Below are positions 37,340 through 46,404 of a DNA stretch of 64,000 nt, in pieces (the first letter of the stretch is position 1; every line of letters begins with the position of its first letter). Location of the stretch: assembly GCF_005876955.1 (NCBI RefSeq), contig NZ_SSCL01000009.1, positions 62,001 to 126,000 of the forward strand, read 5' to 3'. A program made the translations under genes and the position numbers. The notes beneath the pieces were generated by a model. That model saw nothing but the letters and a program-made list of their open reading frames with translations. It ran no database searches and was not told where the DNA came from. Source of the DNA: Sinomonas gamaensis. GTDB lineage: Bacteria > Actinomycetota > Actinomycetes > Actinomycetales > Micrococcaceae.

Positions 37340-37918
37340 TCAGACGGCGCGCCGCTGGCGCCGCAGGAACGCGAGCGTCCCGGCGGCTGCGGCGGCCAGG
37401 ATGAGCGCCCCGGCGCCGACCCAGGCCAGCAGCAGCGGCAGCGGCGCGTTGGCGCCGACGACGGCGGGCGGGGCGGGGTTCGGCGTCACGTCCTGCGGCA
37501 CCACGGTGGTGGCTGCCGTGCCGACGTTGCCGGACTCGGCCCCCGTCGCCGTGATGGTCTGAGTTCCGACCGCGTCCTCGGGGAGCGTCATGGTGACTTT
37601 GAGGGACCCGTCGGCCGAGGCCTCCTTGTCCAGACCCGGGACCTCCGCCTTCAAGGCGCCAAGAGTCACGCCGTGGCCATGTCCCCCGCCTACGGTTCGG
37701 CCCCCGACGATGACCGTCACGTGTTCCCCGGGGCGGAAGGACCCAGGGGCGAAGATGATGACGATCGTCCCACCCGGAATGGGCAGCCCCGTGATGGTGA
37801 TGGTGCGGTTCGGAACGTAGCCGGTGTGCGTGTTGTCGGCGGCGGTCGCGGCCGAGGGCTGAATCCCCACCAAGGCGACGAGCGCGAAGATCAGGGCAGC
37901 GAAAGCCTTCTTCAACAT
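37340..37918 (-). CDS. Secreted/anchored surface protein with C-terminal membrane segment
   Basis: Protein of 192 residues: signal peptide MLKKAFAALIFALVALVGIQ ending near AATAAD, two short Ig-like beta domains (TITITGLPIPGGTIVIIFAP, later KVTMTLPEDAVGTQTITATG), a Pro-rich spacer and a C-terminal membrane segment (LLLAWVGAGALILAAAAAG) followed by RRQRRAV. The layout is that of a cell-wall-anchored protein, but I see no LPXTG, so it is probably held by the membrane segment itself. The loop GGGHGHGVT may bind metal. ATG at 37918 fits the signal peptide. No family assigned. Confidence 0.78.
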   Translation of the reverse strand: MLKKAFAALIFALVALVGIQPSAATAADNTHTGYVPNRTITITGLPIPGGTIVIIFAPGSFRPGEHVTVIVGGRTVGGGHGHGVTLGALKAEVPGLDKEASADGSLKVTMTLPEDAVGTQTITATGAESGNVGTAATTVVPQDVTPNPAPPAVVGANAPLPLLLAWVGAGALILAAAAAGTLAFLRRQRRAV

Positions 37919-38005
37919 TTTTGGGTCCCCCACAGATTCGGTCGATTGACGTCAGGCACGCTCACCGTAGCCAAAATCAACTGAATGGCGAAAGGGACAA
38001 AACGG

Positions 38006-38029
38006 AACTTGTTGCAATGTTTACAAGTT
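38006..38029. promoter_or_regulatory. Palindrome upstream of the surface-protein gene
   Basis: Inverted repeat AACTTGT-N10-ACAAGTT in a locally AT-richer gap, about 90 bases upstream of the surface-protein start and just beyond the aldo/keto reductase stop (same strand). It may be an operator for the former or a weak terminator for the latter. Confidence 0.4.
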
Positions 38030-38036
38030 AGTCATC

Positions 38037-39005
38037 TCAGAATCCCGCGGACTCGTGCGGGGTGTACGGCTGCTCGAGCTCCGCCGCCTCGGCATCGTCG
38101 AGCTGCACGTCGAGGGCGGCGATCGCGTCGGTGAGGTGCGAGCTCTTGGTCGCGCCGACGATCGGCGCCGTGATCACGGGATTCCGCAGGACCCACGCCA
38201 ACGCGACCTGCGCGCGGGGAACGCCCCTGCGCTCGGCCACGCGGCCCACGGCCTCGACGATCTCCTTGTCGCCCTCCGGATAGAGCCGGCTCCCGAACGC
38301 ATCGCTCTCGGTGCGGGCCGTCGTCGTGCCCCATTCGCGGGTGAGGCGACCGCGGGCGAGCGGACTCCACGGGATTACGCCCACTCCCTCGTCTGCACAG
38401 AGCGGGAGCATCTCCCGCTCTTCTTCCCGATTCAGCAGGTTGTAATGGTCCTGCATCGAGACGAAGGGCGTCCAGCCGTTGGCCCGCGCGAGGTGCTGGG
38501 CCTTAGAGAATTGCCAGGCCCACATCGACGACGCCCCGATGTACCGGGCCTTTCCAGCCTTGACCACGTCGTGGAGGGCCTCGAGGGTCTCCTCGATCGG
38601 CGTGTGCGGGTCCCAGCGGTGGATCTGATAAAGGTCCACGTAATCGGTGCCGAGGCGCTGCAGGCTCGCGTCGATCTCCGACATGATCGCCTTGCGCGAG
38701 AGGCCCCCGCCGTTCGGACCTTCGTGCATCCGGCCGTGAACCTTTGTCGCAATCACGAGCCAGTCGCGGTCGGCGAAGTCCTTCAGGGCCCTGCCCACGA
38801 TCTCCTCGCTGCTGCCCGCCGAGTAGACGTTTGCGGTATCGAAGAAGTTGATACCAGCCTCGACGGCCTGCTTGATGAGGGTCCGGCTCTCCTCCTCGGG
38901 GAGGCTCCAGGGATGGTTCCCCCGCTGCGGATCGCCGAAGCTCATGCAGCCGATCGCGAGGCGCGAGACCTCGAGGCCAGTCTTTCCGAGACGCGTGTAA
39001 TGCAC
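38037..39005 (-). CDS. Aldo/keto reductase
   Basis: NADPH-dependent reductase of 322 residues with an (alpha/beta)8 barrel. The catalytic tetrad is visible: Asp in FFDTANVYSAG with its Tyr, Lys in ATKVHGRM, and His in LYQIHRWDPH. The C-terminal ITAPIVGATKSSHLTDAIAA is the cofactor-binding segment. The type resembles the YakC/Tas-like group that reduces aldehydes. The GTG start at 39005 gives MHYTRLGKTGLEVSRLAIG, the standard family opening, despite an open frame further upstream. The baeRF-like gene ends 29 bases upstream on the same strand. Confidence 0.92.
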   Translation of the reverse strand: MHYTRLGKTGLEVSRLAIGCMSFGDPQRGNHPWSLPEEESRTLIKQAVEAGINFFDTANVYSAGSSEEIVGRALKDFADRDWLVIATKVHGRMHEGPNGGGLSRKAIMSEIDASLQRLGTDYVDLYQIHRWDPHTPIEETLEALHDVVKAGKARYIGASSMWAWQFSKAQHLARANGWTPFVSMQDHYNLLNREEEREMLPLCADEGVGVIPWSPLARGRLTREWGTTTARTESDAFGSRLYPEGDKEIVEAVGRVAERRGVPRAQVALAWVLRNPVITAPIVGATKSSHLTDAIAALDVQLDDAEAAELEQPYTPHESAGF

Positions 39006-39033
39006 AGTTCTCCTTCTTCTGAGGGGCAGAGCT

Positions 39034-40128
39034 CTACCAGCGCAGGATTGCGGCCGCGGCCTCGCCCGAATCGAGGGCGCCCCGCGGGAACAGCACGGTG
39101 TCCGCGCGCGTGAGCACAGCAGCCCGGAGGAGCGCCGCGGAGGCGTCCACGCTCCCGAGGACCGGAGCACCGAGGGCCTCGGACTCGTCGTTCGCGATCC
39201 AGGGTTCAGCCCCGAGCGCCAGAAGCCTGCGCCCCTCGGCCGCCTCGGGCGAGAGGAGCAGGGTGTCCACCCGCGCCTCCTGGAGGGCGCGCAGGGTCTC
39301 GGCCCAGCCGCCGGCCGCAACGCTCCCGAGCCCGCCGACGAGCCGCTCGAGCATTTCGTGCTGGCGCCGTGCGGCGACGCCCGCGACGACGGCGTCCACC
39401 GCTTCCTCGAACCGGTCGCGGTCAGCGCCGGCGGCGGCGGAATTCATGTCCACGGTCTGCGCGAGCCCGGCTGCCCGCTCGCTCAGCGCGTCCTGCACCA
39501 TGAGGCGCGCCCGCTCGTCGCCCGCAAGGACCACGAGCTGGATGCCTCCGTCCTCGACGAGGCGGTTGACCTCGGCGGCGACATCGGCACCGTTGCGCTT
39601 CCAGATCTCCTCGGTCCGGTGCTGGTACTTGCCCTGAGACCAGCCTCCCACCGGGACCTTCCGGATGTTCTCCGTCTCGCCGGTCACTTCCTGACTCTCG
39701 ATGGGCGACCGGGTGGACGCGCGGAAGCGGCTGATCTTCGCCTCGGCACGCTCCGCCTCCACCACGAGGTACTCGACGTCGGACCCCCGCACGGCGGCGA
39801 GCGGCAGGAGGTTCGGAATCGGCGCGCATTCCACGAGGGGTTGCGTCGTCCCGCCGGGAAGGATCTCGTTGACCACCACCTCGCCCTGCCGGATGAGGAC
39901 GAAGCGGGAGACGGGGCCCGCCGTCCCCTTCGCCGACCAGACGAGGGTTTCGGCCGCTTTGGCGTCTTCCTCGCGCGCCCCCGCATCAACCAGCTGGCGG
40001 GCCATGTTCTCACCGAGCACCTCGGTGGCTTCGAGGCTGCTGACCGTCCCTGTGCTCACGTCCGCGTGGACTGTGCACCACGGGCCGCTCTCCCGAAGCG
40101 ATTCGGCGAAGTCCCTCAGGGCATGCAT
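39034..40128 (-). CDS. Vms1/baeRF-type peptidyl-tRNA hydrolase family protein
   Basis: Protein of 364 residues of the bacterial/archaeal eRF1-like family (baeRF, Rv2629-like). The characteristic loop is GGWSQGKYQHRTEEIWKRNG near residue 165, at the place of the GGQ-like catalytic loop in eRF1/Vms1 relatives. The C-terminal half resembles an eL30-like domain (LLLSPEAAEGRRLLALGAEP, ending with an ALDSGEAAAAILRW tail). Relatives free nascent chains from stalled ribosomes; for this actinobacterial branch that is an inference. Unrelated neighbours give no clue. Confidence 0.8.
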   Translation of the reverse strand: MHALRDFAESLRESGPWCTVHADVSTGTVSSLEATEVLGENMARQLVDAGAREEDAKAAETLVWSAKGTAGPVSRFVLIRQGEVVVNEILPGGTTQPLVECAPIPNLLPLAAVRGSDVEYLVVEAERAEAKISRFRASTRSPIESQEVTGETENIRKVPVGGWSQGKYQHRTEEIWKRNGADVAAEVNRLVEDGGIQLVVLAGDERARLMVQDALSERAAGLAQTVDMNSAAAGADRDRFEEAVDAVVAGVAARRQHEMLERLVGGLGSVAAGGWAETLRALQEARVDTLLLSPEAAEGRRLLALGAEPWIANDESEALGAPVLGSVDASAALLRAAVLTRADTVLFPRGALDSGEAAAAILRW

Positions 40129-40187
40129 GTGCTTCCTCCTCGATTCGATACGTTCGCCCTACCCGCGCGGAGCGATCTCACGCACGG

Positions 40188-40221
40188 CGATTCCCGCGGC
40201 AAAAGAGCCACGCGGGAATCG
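40188..40221. terminator. Perfect 11-base hairpin after the DUF1918 gene
   Basis: Arms CGATTCCCGCG (40188-40198) and CGCGGGAATCG (40211-40221) with a 12-base loop, just downstream of the minus-strand DUF1918 stop. A terminator that separates it from the baeRF-like gene. Confidence 0.75.
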
Positions 40222-40234
40222 GCCGGCGCAGGAA

Positions 40235-40423
40235 TCAGCTGTGTGCTTTCTCGACGGCGAAATCCCCTCCGGGGTACACCACAGATTCGTGCCCATCGTC
40301 GAAGCGGACCAGGTAGGGCGGCTCTCCATTGGCACCCTTGACCTCGACGATTTCTCCGTGCCGATCCGCCGATTCTACGGTTCGGCCGCGGATGACGATC
40401 CGATCACCTTGCACTGCGTTCAT
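40235..40423 (-). CDS. DUF1918 protein
   Basis: Small protein of 62 residues covering the whole DUF1918 family: GDRIVIRGRTVESADRHGEI followed by GEPPYLVRFDDGHESVVYPG. It forms a compact SH3-like beta barrel, and members are frequent in actinobacteria, often under stress control; the role is unknown. A clear AGGAGG lies before the ATG (the plus strand shows CATCGTGGATCACCTCCTT). It is a single-gene unit with its own terminator. Confidence 0.88.
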   Translation of the reverse strand: MNAVQGDRIVIRGRTVESADRHGEIVEVKGANGEPPYLVRFDDGHESVVYPGGDFAVEKAHS

Positions 40424-40561
40424 CGTGGATCACCTCCTTAGACCCACGAGCCTACGTAGGGTCACCGCCGCGCGGAAGGGCCCGCGAAGCCCTTGCGGAG
40501 GGCCTCCGACGAAGCCGCAGGTTCCCTTGCGCTGCGGCCGTTCCACCGATAGGAGTGGTGC

Positions 40562-41203
40562 ATGGACACCGCCGACAAGCCGCGCCCTTCCGAGTTCTGG
40601 GACGAGTTCTACAGCGAGCGCCACCGTGTGTGGAGCGGAAAACCGAACGCGTCGCTCGTCCGAGAAATCACCATGGTCGCCCCCGGCCGGGCCCTTGACC
40701 TCGGCTGCGGGGAGGGGGCGGATGCGATCTGGCTCGCCGAGCGCGGCTGGACGGTCACGGCGGTCGATATCTCCGCCGTCGCCCTCGATCGCGCAGCACA
40801 GCACGCGGAGGAGGCTGGCGTGGCCCAGCGGATCACCTGGCTGCGCCGTGATCTCACCGAGTGGACGCCGGAGGGCGAGTTCGACCTCATTTCGGCCGAG
40901 TTCCTCCACTCCCCCATCGAGCTCCCGCGCGAGCAGATCCTCCGCCGGGCGTCGGAGGCGGTGGCTCCGGGCGGGCTGCTGTTCGTCGTGGGGCACGTCG
41001 CGTTCCCGCCGTGGTCCCGACACGGGCACGACGAGGCCGAGCAGGCACAGCTTCCGACGGCGGAGGAGCTCGCCGTCTCGCTGGGCCTCCGCGCCGACGC
41101 GTGGGAGGTCGAGACGAGTGCCTCCGACGGGCGCGAGGTGACGGGTCCCGAAGGCCAGACCGCCATCATGACGGACGCGGTGCTCAAAGCCCGGCGCCGC
41201 TAA
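40562..41203 (+). CDS. Class I SAM-dependent methyltransferase (TehB-like)
   Basis: Methyltransferase of 213 residues. The SAM-binding motif I is ALDLGCGEGADAIWLAERGW, with motif II VTAVDISAVALDRA and later FDLISAEFLHSP. The N-terminal SEFWDEFYSERHRVWSGKPN is typical of the thiopurine/TehB-like group that methylates small molecules such as tellurite or thiols. AGGAGTG precedes the ATG at good spacing. It is divergent from DUF1918. The substrate is unknown. Confidence 0.87.
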   Translation: MDTADKPRPSEFWDEFYSERHRVWSGKPNASLVREITMVAPGRALDLGCGEGADAIWLAERGWTVTAVDISAVALDRAAQHAEEAGVAQRITWLRRDLTEWTPEGEFDLISAEFLHSPIELPREQILRRASEAVAPGGLLFVVGHVAFPPWSRHGHDEAEQAQLPTAEELAVSLGLRADAWEVETSASDGREVTGPEGQTAIMTDAVLKARRR

Positions 41204-41277
41204 CCGCCCCGCCGAACTCCCCGTGAAGATGGGAGCTCGGAGCTAGGCTCGTAGGCAGCAGCCCCTTCTTCTTCGAG

Positions 41278-41937
41278 GTGCACAGGGATGGCAATGGCGT
41301 GAGAAGCACGACGACGGCGAACGCCGCCGAGCTGGTTGACCTCGCCGCCGCATTGGCTGCGTCGGGAGAGAGGGCGATTCTGGGCATCACCGGCGCACCC
41401 GGCGCCGGGAAGTCGACGCTCGGGGAACGCATCGTCTCGGCGCTCGGTCCTGATCGTGCCGTCCTCGTGCCGATGGACGGCTTCCATCTGGCGAACGCGG
41501 TGCTCGCCTCCCGCGGGCTCCGCAACGTCAAGGGCGCGATCCAGACGTTCGACGACGCAGGCTACGCCGTGCTCCTCGAGCGCCTCCGAGGCCAGCTTCC
41601 CGGCGAGACCGTATACGCGCCGAGCTTCGATCGGGCGCTCGAGGAGGCCATTGCGGGCAGCATTCCTGTTCCGGCTGAGGTTCCGCTTGTGGTCACCGAA
41701 GGGAACTATCTCCTCGCCGACTCGGGGGCGTGGCCCCGGGTCCGCGCGTCCCTCACCGAGTGCTGGTTCCTGGACGCGGACCCGGAGCTGCGAAGGGAGC
41801 GTCTCGTAGCCCGGCACGTCGCCTTCGGGAAGGCTCCCGACGACGCCCGTGCCTGGGCGCTCGGCTCCGACGAGGAGAACGCCGTGCTCATCGAGGCGAT
41901 GGCGTCGCGGGCCGACCGCGTGCTCCGGGTCCTGTGA
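41278..41937 (+). CDS. Nucleoside/nucleotide kinase family protein (uridine kinase/PanK-like P-loop)
   Basis: P-loop kinase of about 215 residues. The Walker A is GITGAPGAGKSTLGERI, the substrate-side motif is VPMDGFHLANAVLASRGL, then KGAIQTFDDAGY and VVTEGNYLLAD. This matches the fructose/uridine/pantothenate-kinase superfamily, in which the Asp of MDGFH is catalytic. Start uncertain: GTG at 41278, or GTG at 41299 which begins closer to the family start. The substrate (a nucleoside or a sugar) cannot be fixed. It converges on the ROK gene. Confidence 0.83.
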   Translation: MHRDGNGVRSTTTANAAELVDLAAALAASGERAILGITGAPGAGKSTLGERIVSALGPDRAVLVPMDGFHLANAVLASRGLRNVKGAIQTFDDAGYAVLLERLRGQLPGETVYAPSFDRALEEAIAGSIPVPAEVPLVVTEGNYLLADSGAWPRVRASLTECWFLDADPELRRERLVARHVAFGKAPDDARAWALGSDEENAVLIEAMASRADRVLRVL

Positions 41938-41961
41938 GGGAAAGCTGCGCCTCCCAGGCGG

Positions 41962-43203
41962 TCACGCAGTCGCCATCGCCGTCAGCGTCGCTTCGATGCC
42001 GGAGGGCGAGAGCACGTGCTGCGAGACGAGCTGGCTGGCGCCCATGACGGCCGCCCGCTCGCCAGCGCGCGAGAGGACGATGCGGAGATTCGTCGTCGCA
42101 AGCGGCGGCGAACGGTGGTACACGACTTCGCGGACTCCTGCCATGATGTGCTCTCCCGCCGCAGCCATCGATCCTCCGAGGACGATCACGCTGGGGTTGA
42201 GGAGGTTGACGCACGTGGCCAGGACCTCGCCGATGTCGCGCCCGGCCTGCCGCAAGGCCTGGATCGCCGCGAGGTTTCCATGGGCGGCCAGTTCGACGAC
42301 GTCGGCGCCCCTGCTGGCATCCACACCTTCCGCGGCGAGGAAGCTGGCGACGGCGGCGCCCGAGGCGAGCGCCTCGAGGCACCCGATGTTGCCGCACCGG
42401 CAGACCACGCCGTCGCCGCGGGAGACCCGGACGTGCCCGAGGTCGCCTGCCGTTCCATCGGCACCCCGCTGCAGCTGACCGCTGCTGATGATCCCAGACC
42501 CGATGCCGGTGGCGACCTTGATGAACAGGAGGTCATCGACGTCGGGCCAGAACGCGGCCCGCTCTCCGAGCGCCATGATGTTCACGTCGTTGTCCACAAG
42601 GACTGGCACCGCGAAGCCGCGCTGGACGAAGCCGACGACGTCGAAGCCGTCCCAGCCGGGCATGATCGGCGGTTTGACGGGTCGGCCCGTTGCATGTTCC
42701 ACGGGCCCGGGAAGTCCAATGCCGACGCCGGCCAGCAGCCTCTCGGGTCTGCGCGACGAGGCCAGAAGGCGCTTTCCCGCTTCCACAACGTGACCGAGGA
42801 CCGGCTCGGGTCCCGTTGCGACCGGCAAGGCAGTGCGCTCCTCGGCCTGGACCTCGCCTTTGAGATCGGTCAGGGCGACCCGGACGTGGCTCGCCCCGAC
42901 GTCGACCGCGAGCACTGAACGTGCCTGAGCGTGGAACGCGAAGCGTGACGGAGGTCGGCCTCCACTGGAGAGCGCCTCGCCGACCGAGACGATCAAGCCC
43001 GAATTCAGCAGGAGATCGACCTTGCCAGCGACCGTTGACCGGGCAAGCCCGGTCGTCATGGCCAATTCGGCCCGGGTCCACGGCTTTCCGTCGCGCAAGA
43101 GCTGGAATAAGTCGCCGGTGCGCGAGATGGCCGCAGCGAGCATCTGCTCGCTGGGCGTTGCCTCTTCGGAGACTCGGCGCCCACCGCGTCGCTCGTCAGC
43201 CAT
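41962..43203 (-). CDS. ROK-family transcriptional repressor
   Basis: Repressor of 413 residues with an N-terminal winged helix (PWTRAELAMTTGLARSTVAG, then SGGRPPSRF) and a C-terminal ROK sugar-kinase-like domain. The ATP-site motif is VLAVDVGASHVRVALTD; GIGLPGPVEHATG and VDNDVNIMALGE carry substrate residues; the zinc site is CRCGNIGCLEALASG. Being a fused DNA-binding ROK protein, it probably senses a sugar or polyol and controls the divergent catabolic operon; a candidate operator lies between them. ATG at 43203 is chosen from the family start; the frame is open farther. Confidence 0.9.
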   Translation of the reverse strand: MADERRGGRRVSEEATPSEQMLAAAISRTGDLFQLLRDGKPWTRAELAMTTGLARSTVAGKVDLLLNSGLIVSVGEALSSGGRPPSRFAFHAQARSVLAVDVGASHVRVALTDLKGEVQAEERTALPVATGPEPVLGHVVEAGKRLLASSRRPERLLAGVGIGLPGPVEHATGRPVKPPIMPGWDGFDVVGFVQRGFAVPVLVDNDVNIMALGERAAFWPDVDDLLFIKVATGIGSGIISSGQLQRGADGTAGDLGHVRVSRGDGVVCRCGNIGCLEALASGAAVASFLAAEGVDASRGADVVELAAHGNLAAIQALRQAGRDIGEVLATCVNLLNPSVIVLGGSMAAAGEHIMAGVREVVYHRSPPLATTNLRIVLSRAGERAAVMGASQLVSQHVLSPSGIEATLTAMATA

Positions 43204-43267
43204 GACGGTCAGTGTTTCACAGGCACTTCCGCAAATCCACCATGCTAAAGGTTGTCCACATAGGAGG

Positions 43268-43293
43268 ACTTTTGCTTGCCAATCGTCAAAAGT
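43268..43293. promoter_or_regulatory. Candidate ROK operator
   Basis: Inverted repeat ACTTTTG-N12-CAAAAGT in the divergent region between the ROK repressor and its likely target operon, about 85-110 bases upstream of the first isomerase gene. Its AT-rich arms stand out from the surrounding sequence. Confidence 0.5.
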
Positions 43294-43376
43294 GTCTTTA
43301 GGCTCAAAGTGAAGCAGCTCACGGTCCCGCCGGTCATCGTCTCGACCACTCACTCCAGCGAGAGGACACTGTCCCC

Positions 43377-44138
43377 ATGGCCTATTCAGTCCAGCTTTAC
43401 ACCGTCCGTGACGCAATTGAAAAGGACCTGCCCGGCGCCATCAGACGTCTCGCCGAGATCGGCTACACCCAAGTCGAGCCCTACAAGTTCGCCGAGCGCG
43501 CCGAGGAGTTCGCCGCGGCGTTCGAGGAGAACGGCATCACGGCTCCCACCGGCCACGCCCCGCTGCTCTCGTCGGATCAGGAGGAGATCTTCGCAGCGGC
43601 CAAGCGCCTCGGCATCGGCACCGTGATCGATCCATACATCCCGGCAGAGCACTGGCAGGACGCCGACTCGATCCGCGACACCGCCGAGCGGCTCAACGCG
43701 GCAGCGAAGAAGGGCGCGGAGCACGGAATCCGCGTCGGGTACCACAACCACGCCTGGGAGCTGGCCTCGAAGATCGAGGGCACGACGGCGCTCGAATACT
43801 TCGCGTCTCTGCTCGACCCCGAGGTCGTCCTCGAGGTGGATACCTACTGGGCCGCCGTCGGCGGGGAAGATCCCGTGGCGCTGCTCAAGCGTCTGGGCGA
43901 TCGTGTCGTCGCCATCCATATCAAGGACGGCCCAGTGAACGACGACAGGAAGGCCCAGCTTCCCGCAGGCCAGGGCGAGGTCGACATTTGGGGCGTGATT
44001 GCCGCCGCGAAGAACCTCGAGGTCGGCGTCGTGGAGTTCGACGACTACTCCGGTGACATCTTCGAAGGCGTCGCGGCCTCACTGCGGTATCTCGAAGCGG
44101 GCGCCGCCGCGGCAAGCACCTCGGAGGCGGCGCGATGA
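43377..44138 (+). CDS. Sugar phosphate isomerase/epimerase (xylose isomerase-like TIM barrel)
   Basis: TIM-barrel protein of 253 residues in the IolE/IolI-like AP-endonuclease-2 superfamily. Metal-binding residues are seen in VGYHNHAWELAS, VLEVDTYWAAVGG and VAIHIKDGP, with a final Glu in GVVEFDDYSGD. It probably epimerises or isomerises a sugar or inositol derivative. It is first in a tight operon, the next gene overlapping its stop by ATGA. ATG at 43377 is preceded by GAGAGGAC. Confidence 0.87.
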   Translation: MAYSVQLYTVRDAIEKDLPGAIRRLAEIGYTQVEPYKFAERAEEFAAAFEENGITAPTGHAPLLSSDQEEIFAAAKRLGIGTVIDPYIPAEHWQDADSIRDTAERLNAAAKKGAEHGIRVGYHNHAWELASKIEGTTALEYFASLLDPEVVLEVDTYWAAVGGEDPVALLKRLGDRVVAIHIKDGPVNDDRKAQLPAGQGEVDIWGVIAAAKNLEVGVVEFDDYSGDIFEGVAASLRYLEAGAAAASTSEAAR

Positions 44139-45253
44139 GCCGCGGCCCGGTGGGCGTCGCCGTCATCGGCGCGGGCGTCATCAGCAAGCAGTACCTGGAC
44201 AACCTGACCAAGTTCCCTGACCTGAAGGTCCATGTGATCGCGGACCTGTTCCCCGAAGCGGCAAAGGCCCGCGCCGAGGAGTACGGGATCGCCGAGCACG
44301 GGACGCCGGAGCTGGCCCTCAACCATCCCGACGTGGACATCATCGTCAACCTCACGATCCCCGCAGCGCACGTCGAGGTCGCCACCGCCGCGGTCCGCGC
44401 AGGCAAGCATGTGTGGAGCGAGAAGCCGTTCTCCCTTGACCGGGAGAGCGGGCTGGGTCTGCTGAAGGAGGCGGACGACGCCGGCCTGCGCCTCGGGTGC
44501 GCCCCGGACACTTTCTTGGGGGCGGGCCTGCAGACGGCGCGGCGCGTGATCGAGCGCGGCGACATCGGCACCCCGCTCACCGCCCAGACGGTCTTCCAGA
44601 CCCCCGGCCCGGAGTCGTGGCACCCGAATCCTGCGTTCCTGTTCCAGCGCGGGGCTGGCCCGCTGTTCGACATGGGTCCGTACTACTTCACCGCCCTCAT
44701 CCAGACCTTCGGCAGCATCCGACGCGTCGCGGCGCTGGGCAATATGGCGAAGGCCACCCGGGTGATCGGGTCCGGGCCGAAGGCTGGCGAGGAATTCGAG
44801 GTCGAGGTCCCCACGCACGTGAGCGCGCTGGCCGAGTTCGAATCCGGTGCCTCCTCGCACAGCATCTTCAGCTTCCAATCCCCTCGGACCCGGATGGGCT
44901 TCGTGGAGATCACCGGAACCGAGGCCACGCTGTCGCTGCCGGACCCGAACTACTTCGACGGAGACCTGGAGATTTGCAAGGCGGGCGAGCACGAGTGGAC
45001 CAAGGTCCCCACCACGGGACCGGCCAACGGGCGCGGAATGGGGGTCTTGGACATGGCCCGCTCGATCCGCACCGGCGTCCCCCACCGGGCCACGGGCCAG
45101 CTCGCCTACCACGTGCTGGACACCATGGTCTCGGTCTCGGAATCCATCGAGTCCGGCGCGTTCACCGACGTCGTCAGCTCGGCGCCTTCGTCCGCTCCCC
45201 TGCCCGAGGACTGGGCGCCTGAGCAGGCGACCCTCGACGGGGTGCTCGCGTGA
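44135..45253 (+). CDS. Gfo/Idh/MocA-family oxidoreductase (first)
   Basis: NAD(P)-dependent sugar/polyol dehydrogenase of 372 residues. The Rossmann motif is VAVIGAGVISKQYLDNL, the catalytic Lys is in HVWSEKPFSLDR (EKP motif), and the C-terminal beta domain carries GPLFDMGPYYFTALIQTFG, the conserved D-x-G-x-H-like helix. It starts within the stop of the isomerase (ATGA) and its stop overlaps the next oxidoreductase (GTGA), so the three are one translational unit. Confidence 0.9.
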   Translation: MSRGPVGVAVIGAGVISKQYLDNLTKFPDLKVHVIADLFPEAAKARAEEYGIAEHGTPELALNHPDVDIIVNLTIPAAHVEVATAAVRAGKHVWSEKPFSLDRESGLGLLKEADDAGLRLGCAPDTFLGAGLQTARRVIERGDIGTPLTAQTVFQTPGPESWHPNPAFLFQRGAGPLFDMGPYYFTALIQTFGSIRRVAALGNMAKATRVIGSGPKAGEEFEVEVPTHVSALAEFESGASSHSIFSFQSPRTRMGFVEITGTEATLSLPDPNYFDGDLEICKAGEHEWTKVPTTGPANGRGMGVLDMARSIRTGVPHRATGQLAYHVLDTMVSVSESIESGAFTDVVSSAPSSAPLPEDWAPEQATLDGVLA

Positions 45254-46395
45254 GCCCTCAGCAGGCAGGCCGCCCCCTGGGGGTCGCCGCGATCGGGTAC
45301 GCGTTCATGGGCAAGGCCCACTCGCAGGCGTGGCGGAACGTGGGGGCGTTCTTCGACGTCCCCGCCGTGGAGCAGCGCGTGCTCGTGGGCCGGGACCCCG
45401 AGGCCGTGGCGGAGGCCGCGGCCCGTTACGGGTGGGCGGAGTCCGCGACCGACTGGCGCGAGGTGATCGCCCGGGACGATGTGGACATCGTGGACATCTG
45501 CGCCCCGGGGTGGCTGCACGCCGAGATCGCGATTGCCGCGCTCGAGGCCGGCAAGCACGTGCTCGTGGAGAAGCCGCTCTCGAACACCCTCGCCGAGTCC
45601 GAGGCCATGGTCGCCGCCGCCGTTGCGGCTCGGGCCCGCGGAGTGCAGTCACTGGTCGGGTTCAACTACCGCCGGGTCCCGGCCCTTGCCTACGCCCGCC
45701 AGCTCATCGCCGACGGCCGGCTCGGCACGGTCCGGGAGGTGCGCGCGGCGTACCTGCAGGACTGGCTCGCCGATTCCGAGTCGCCCATGACGTGGCGGCT
45801 GCGGAAGGAGACGGCCGGGTCCGGGGCGCTGGGGGACATCGCCTCGCACGCGATCGACCAGGTCCAGTTCCTCCTCTCCGACACCGTCACCGAGGCCTCG
45901 GGCCGGCTGCACACCTTCGTGGGACAGCGGCCGGGACGGGACGGTGCCCTGGAAGAGGTCACAGTCGACGACGCCGCCTGGGCCACGCTGGCCCTGGCCA
46001 GCGGGGCGATCGCCTCGGTCGAGGCCTCCCGGGTCGCGCTGGGGCGGAAGAACTCGCTGCGGGTCGAGGTCTACGGCACGGACGGGGCACTGGCGTTCGA
46101 CCTCGAGCGGCTCAATGAGCTCGAGTTCCTCGACGCCACCGCCCCCGCGCCCGAGCAGGGCTTCCGTCGGATCGTGGTGACCGAGCCCGAGCACCCCTAT
46201 CTGGACGCGTGGTGGCCGCAGGGCCACATCATCGGCTGGGAGCACACTTTCGTCCACCAGGCGCGCGACTTCCTGCTCGCGATCCGCGACGGGAACCCGC
46301 CCTCGCCGTCGTTCGAGGAGGGCTTGCAGGTCCAGCGCGTCCTGGCCGCGATCGAGGAATCCGCCGCCGCCAAGTCCACCGCCGTCCAGCTGTAG
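45250..46395 (+). CDS. Gfo/Idh/MocA-family oxidoreductase (second)
   Basis: Second NAD(P)-dependent dehydrogenase, 381 residues. It opens PLGVAAIGYAFMGKAHSQAW, has EKPLSNTLAESEAM as catalytic Lys motif, and SGALGDIASHAIDQVQFLL holding the conserved Asp and His. It is diverged from the previous gene rather than a recent copy, so the two probably act on successive or alternative intermediates, as in inositol or inosose pathways. GTG start overlapping the previous stop. A repeat array follows its stop. Confidence 0.9.
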   Translation: MSPQQAGRPLGVAAIGYAFMGKAHSQAWRNVGAFFDVPAVEQRVLVGRDPEAVAEAAARYGWAESATDWREVIARDDVDIVDICAPGWLHAEIAIAALEAGKHVLVEKPLSNTLAESEAMVAAAVAARARGVQSLVGFNYRRVPALAYARQLIADGRLGTVREVRAAYLQDWLADSESPMTWRLRKETAGSGALGDIASHAIDQVQFLLSDTVTEASGRLHTFVGQRPGRDGALEEVTVDDAAWATLALASGAIASVEASRVALGRKNSLRVEVYGTDGALAFDLERLNELEFLDATAPAPEQGFRRIVVTEPEHPYLDAWWPQGHIIGWEHTFVHQARDFLLAIRDGNPPSPSFEEGLQVQRVLAAIEESAAAKSTAVQL

Positions 46396-46404
46396 ACCCC
46401 CTCC

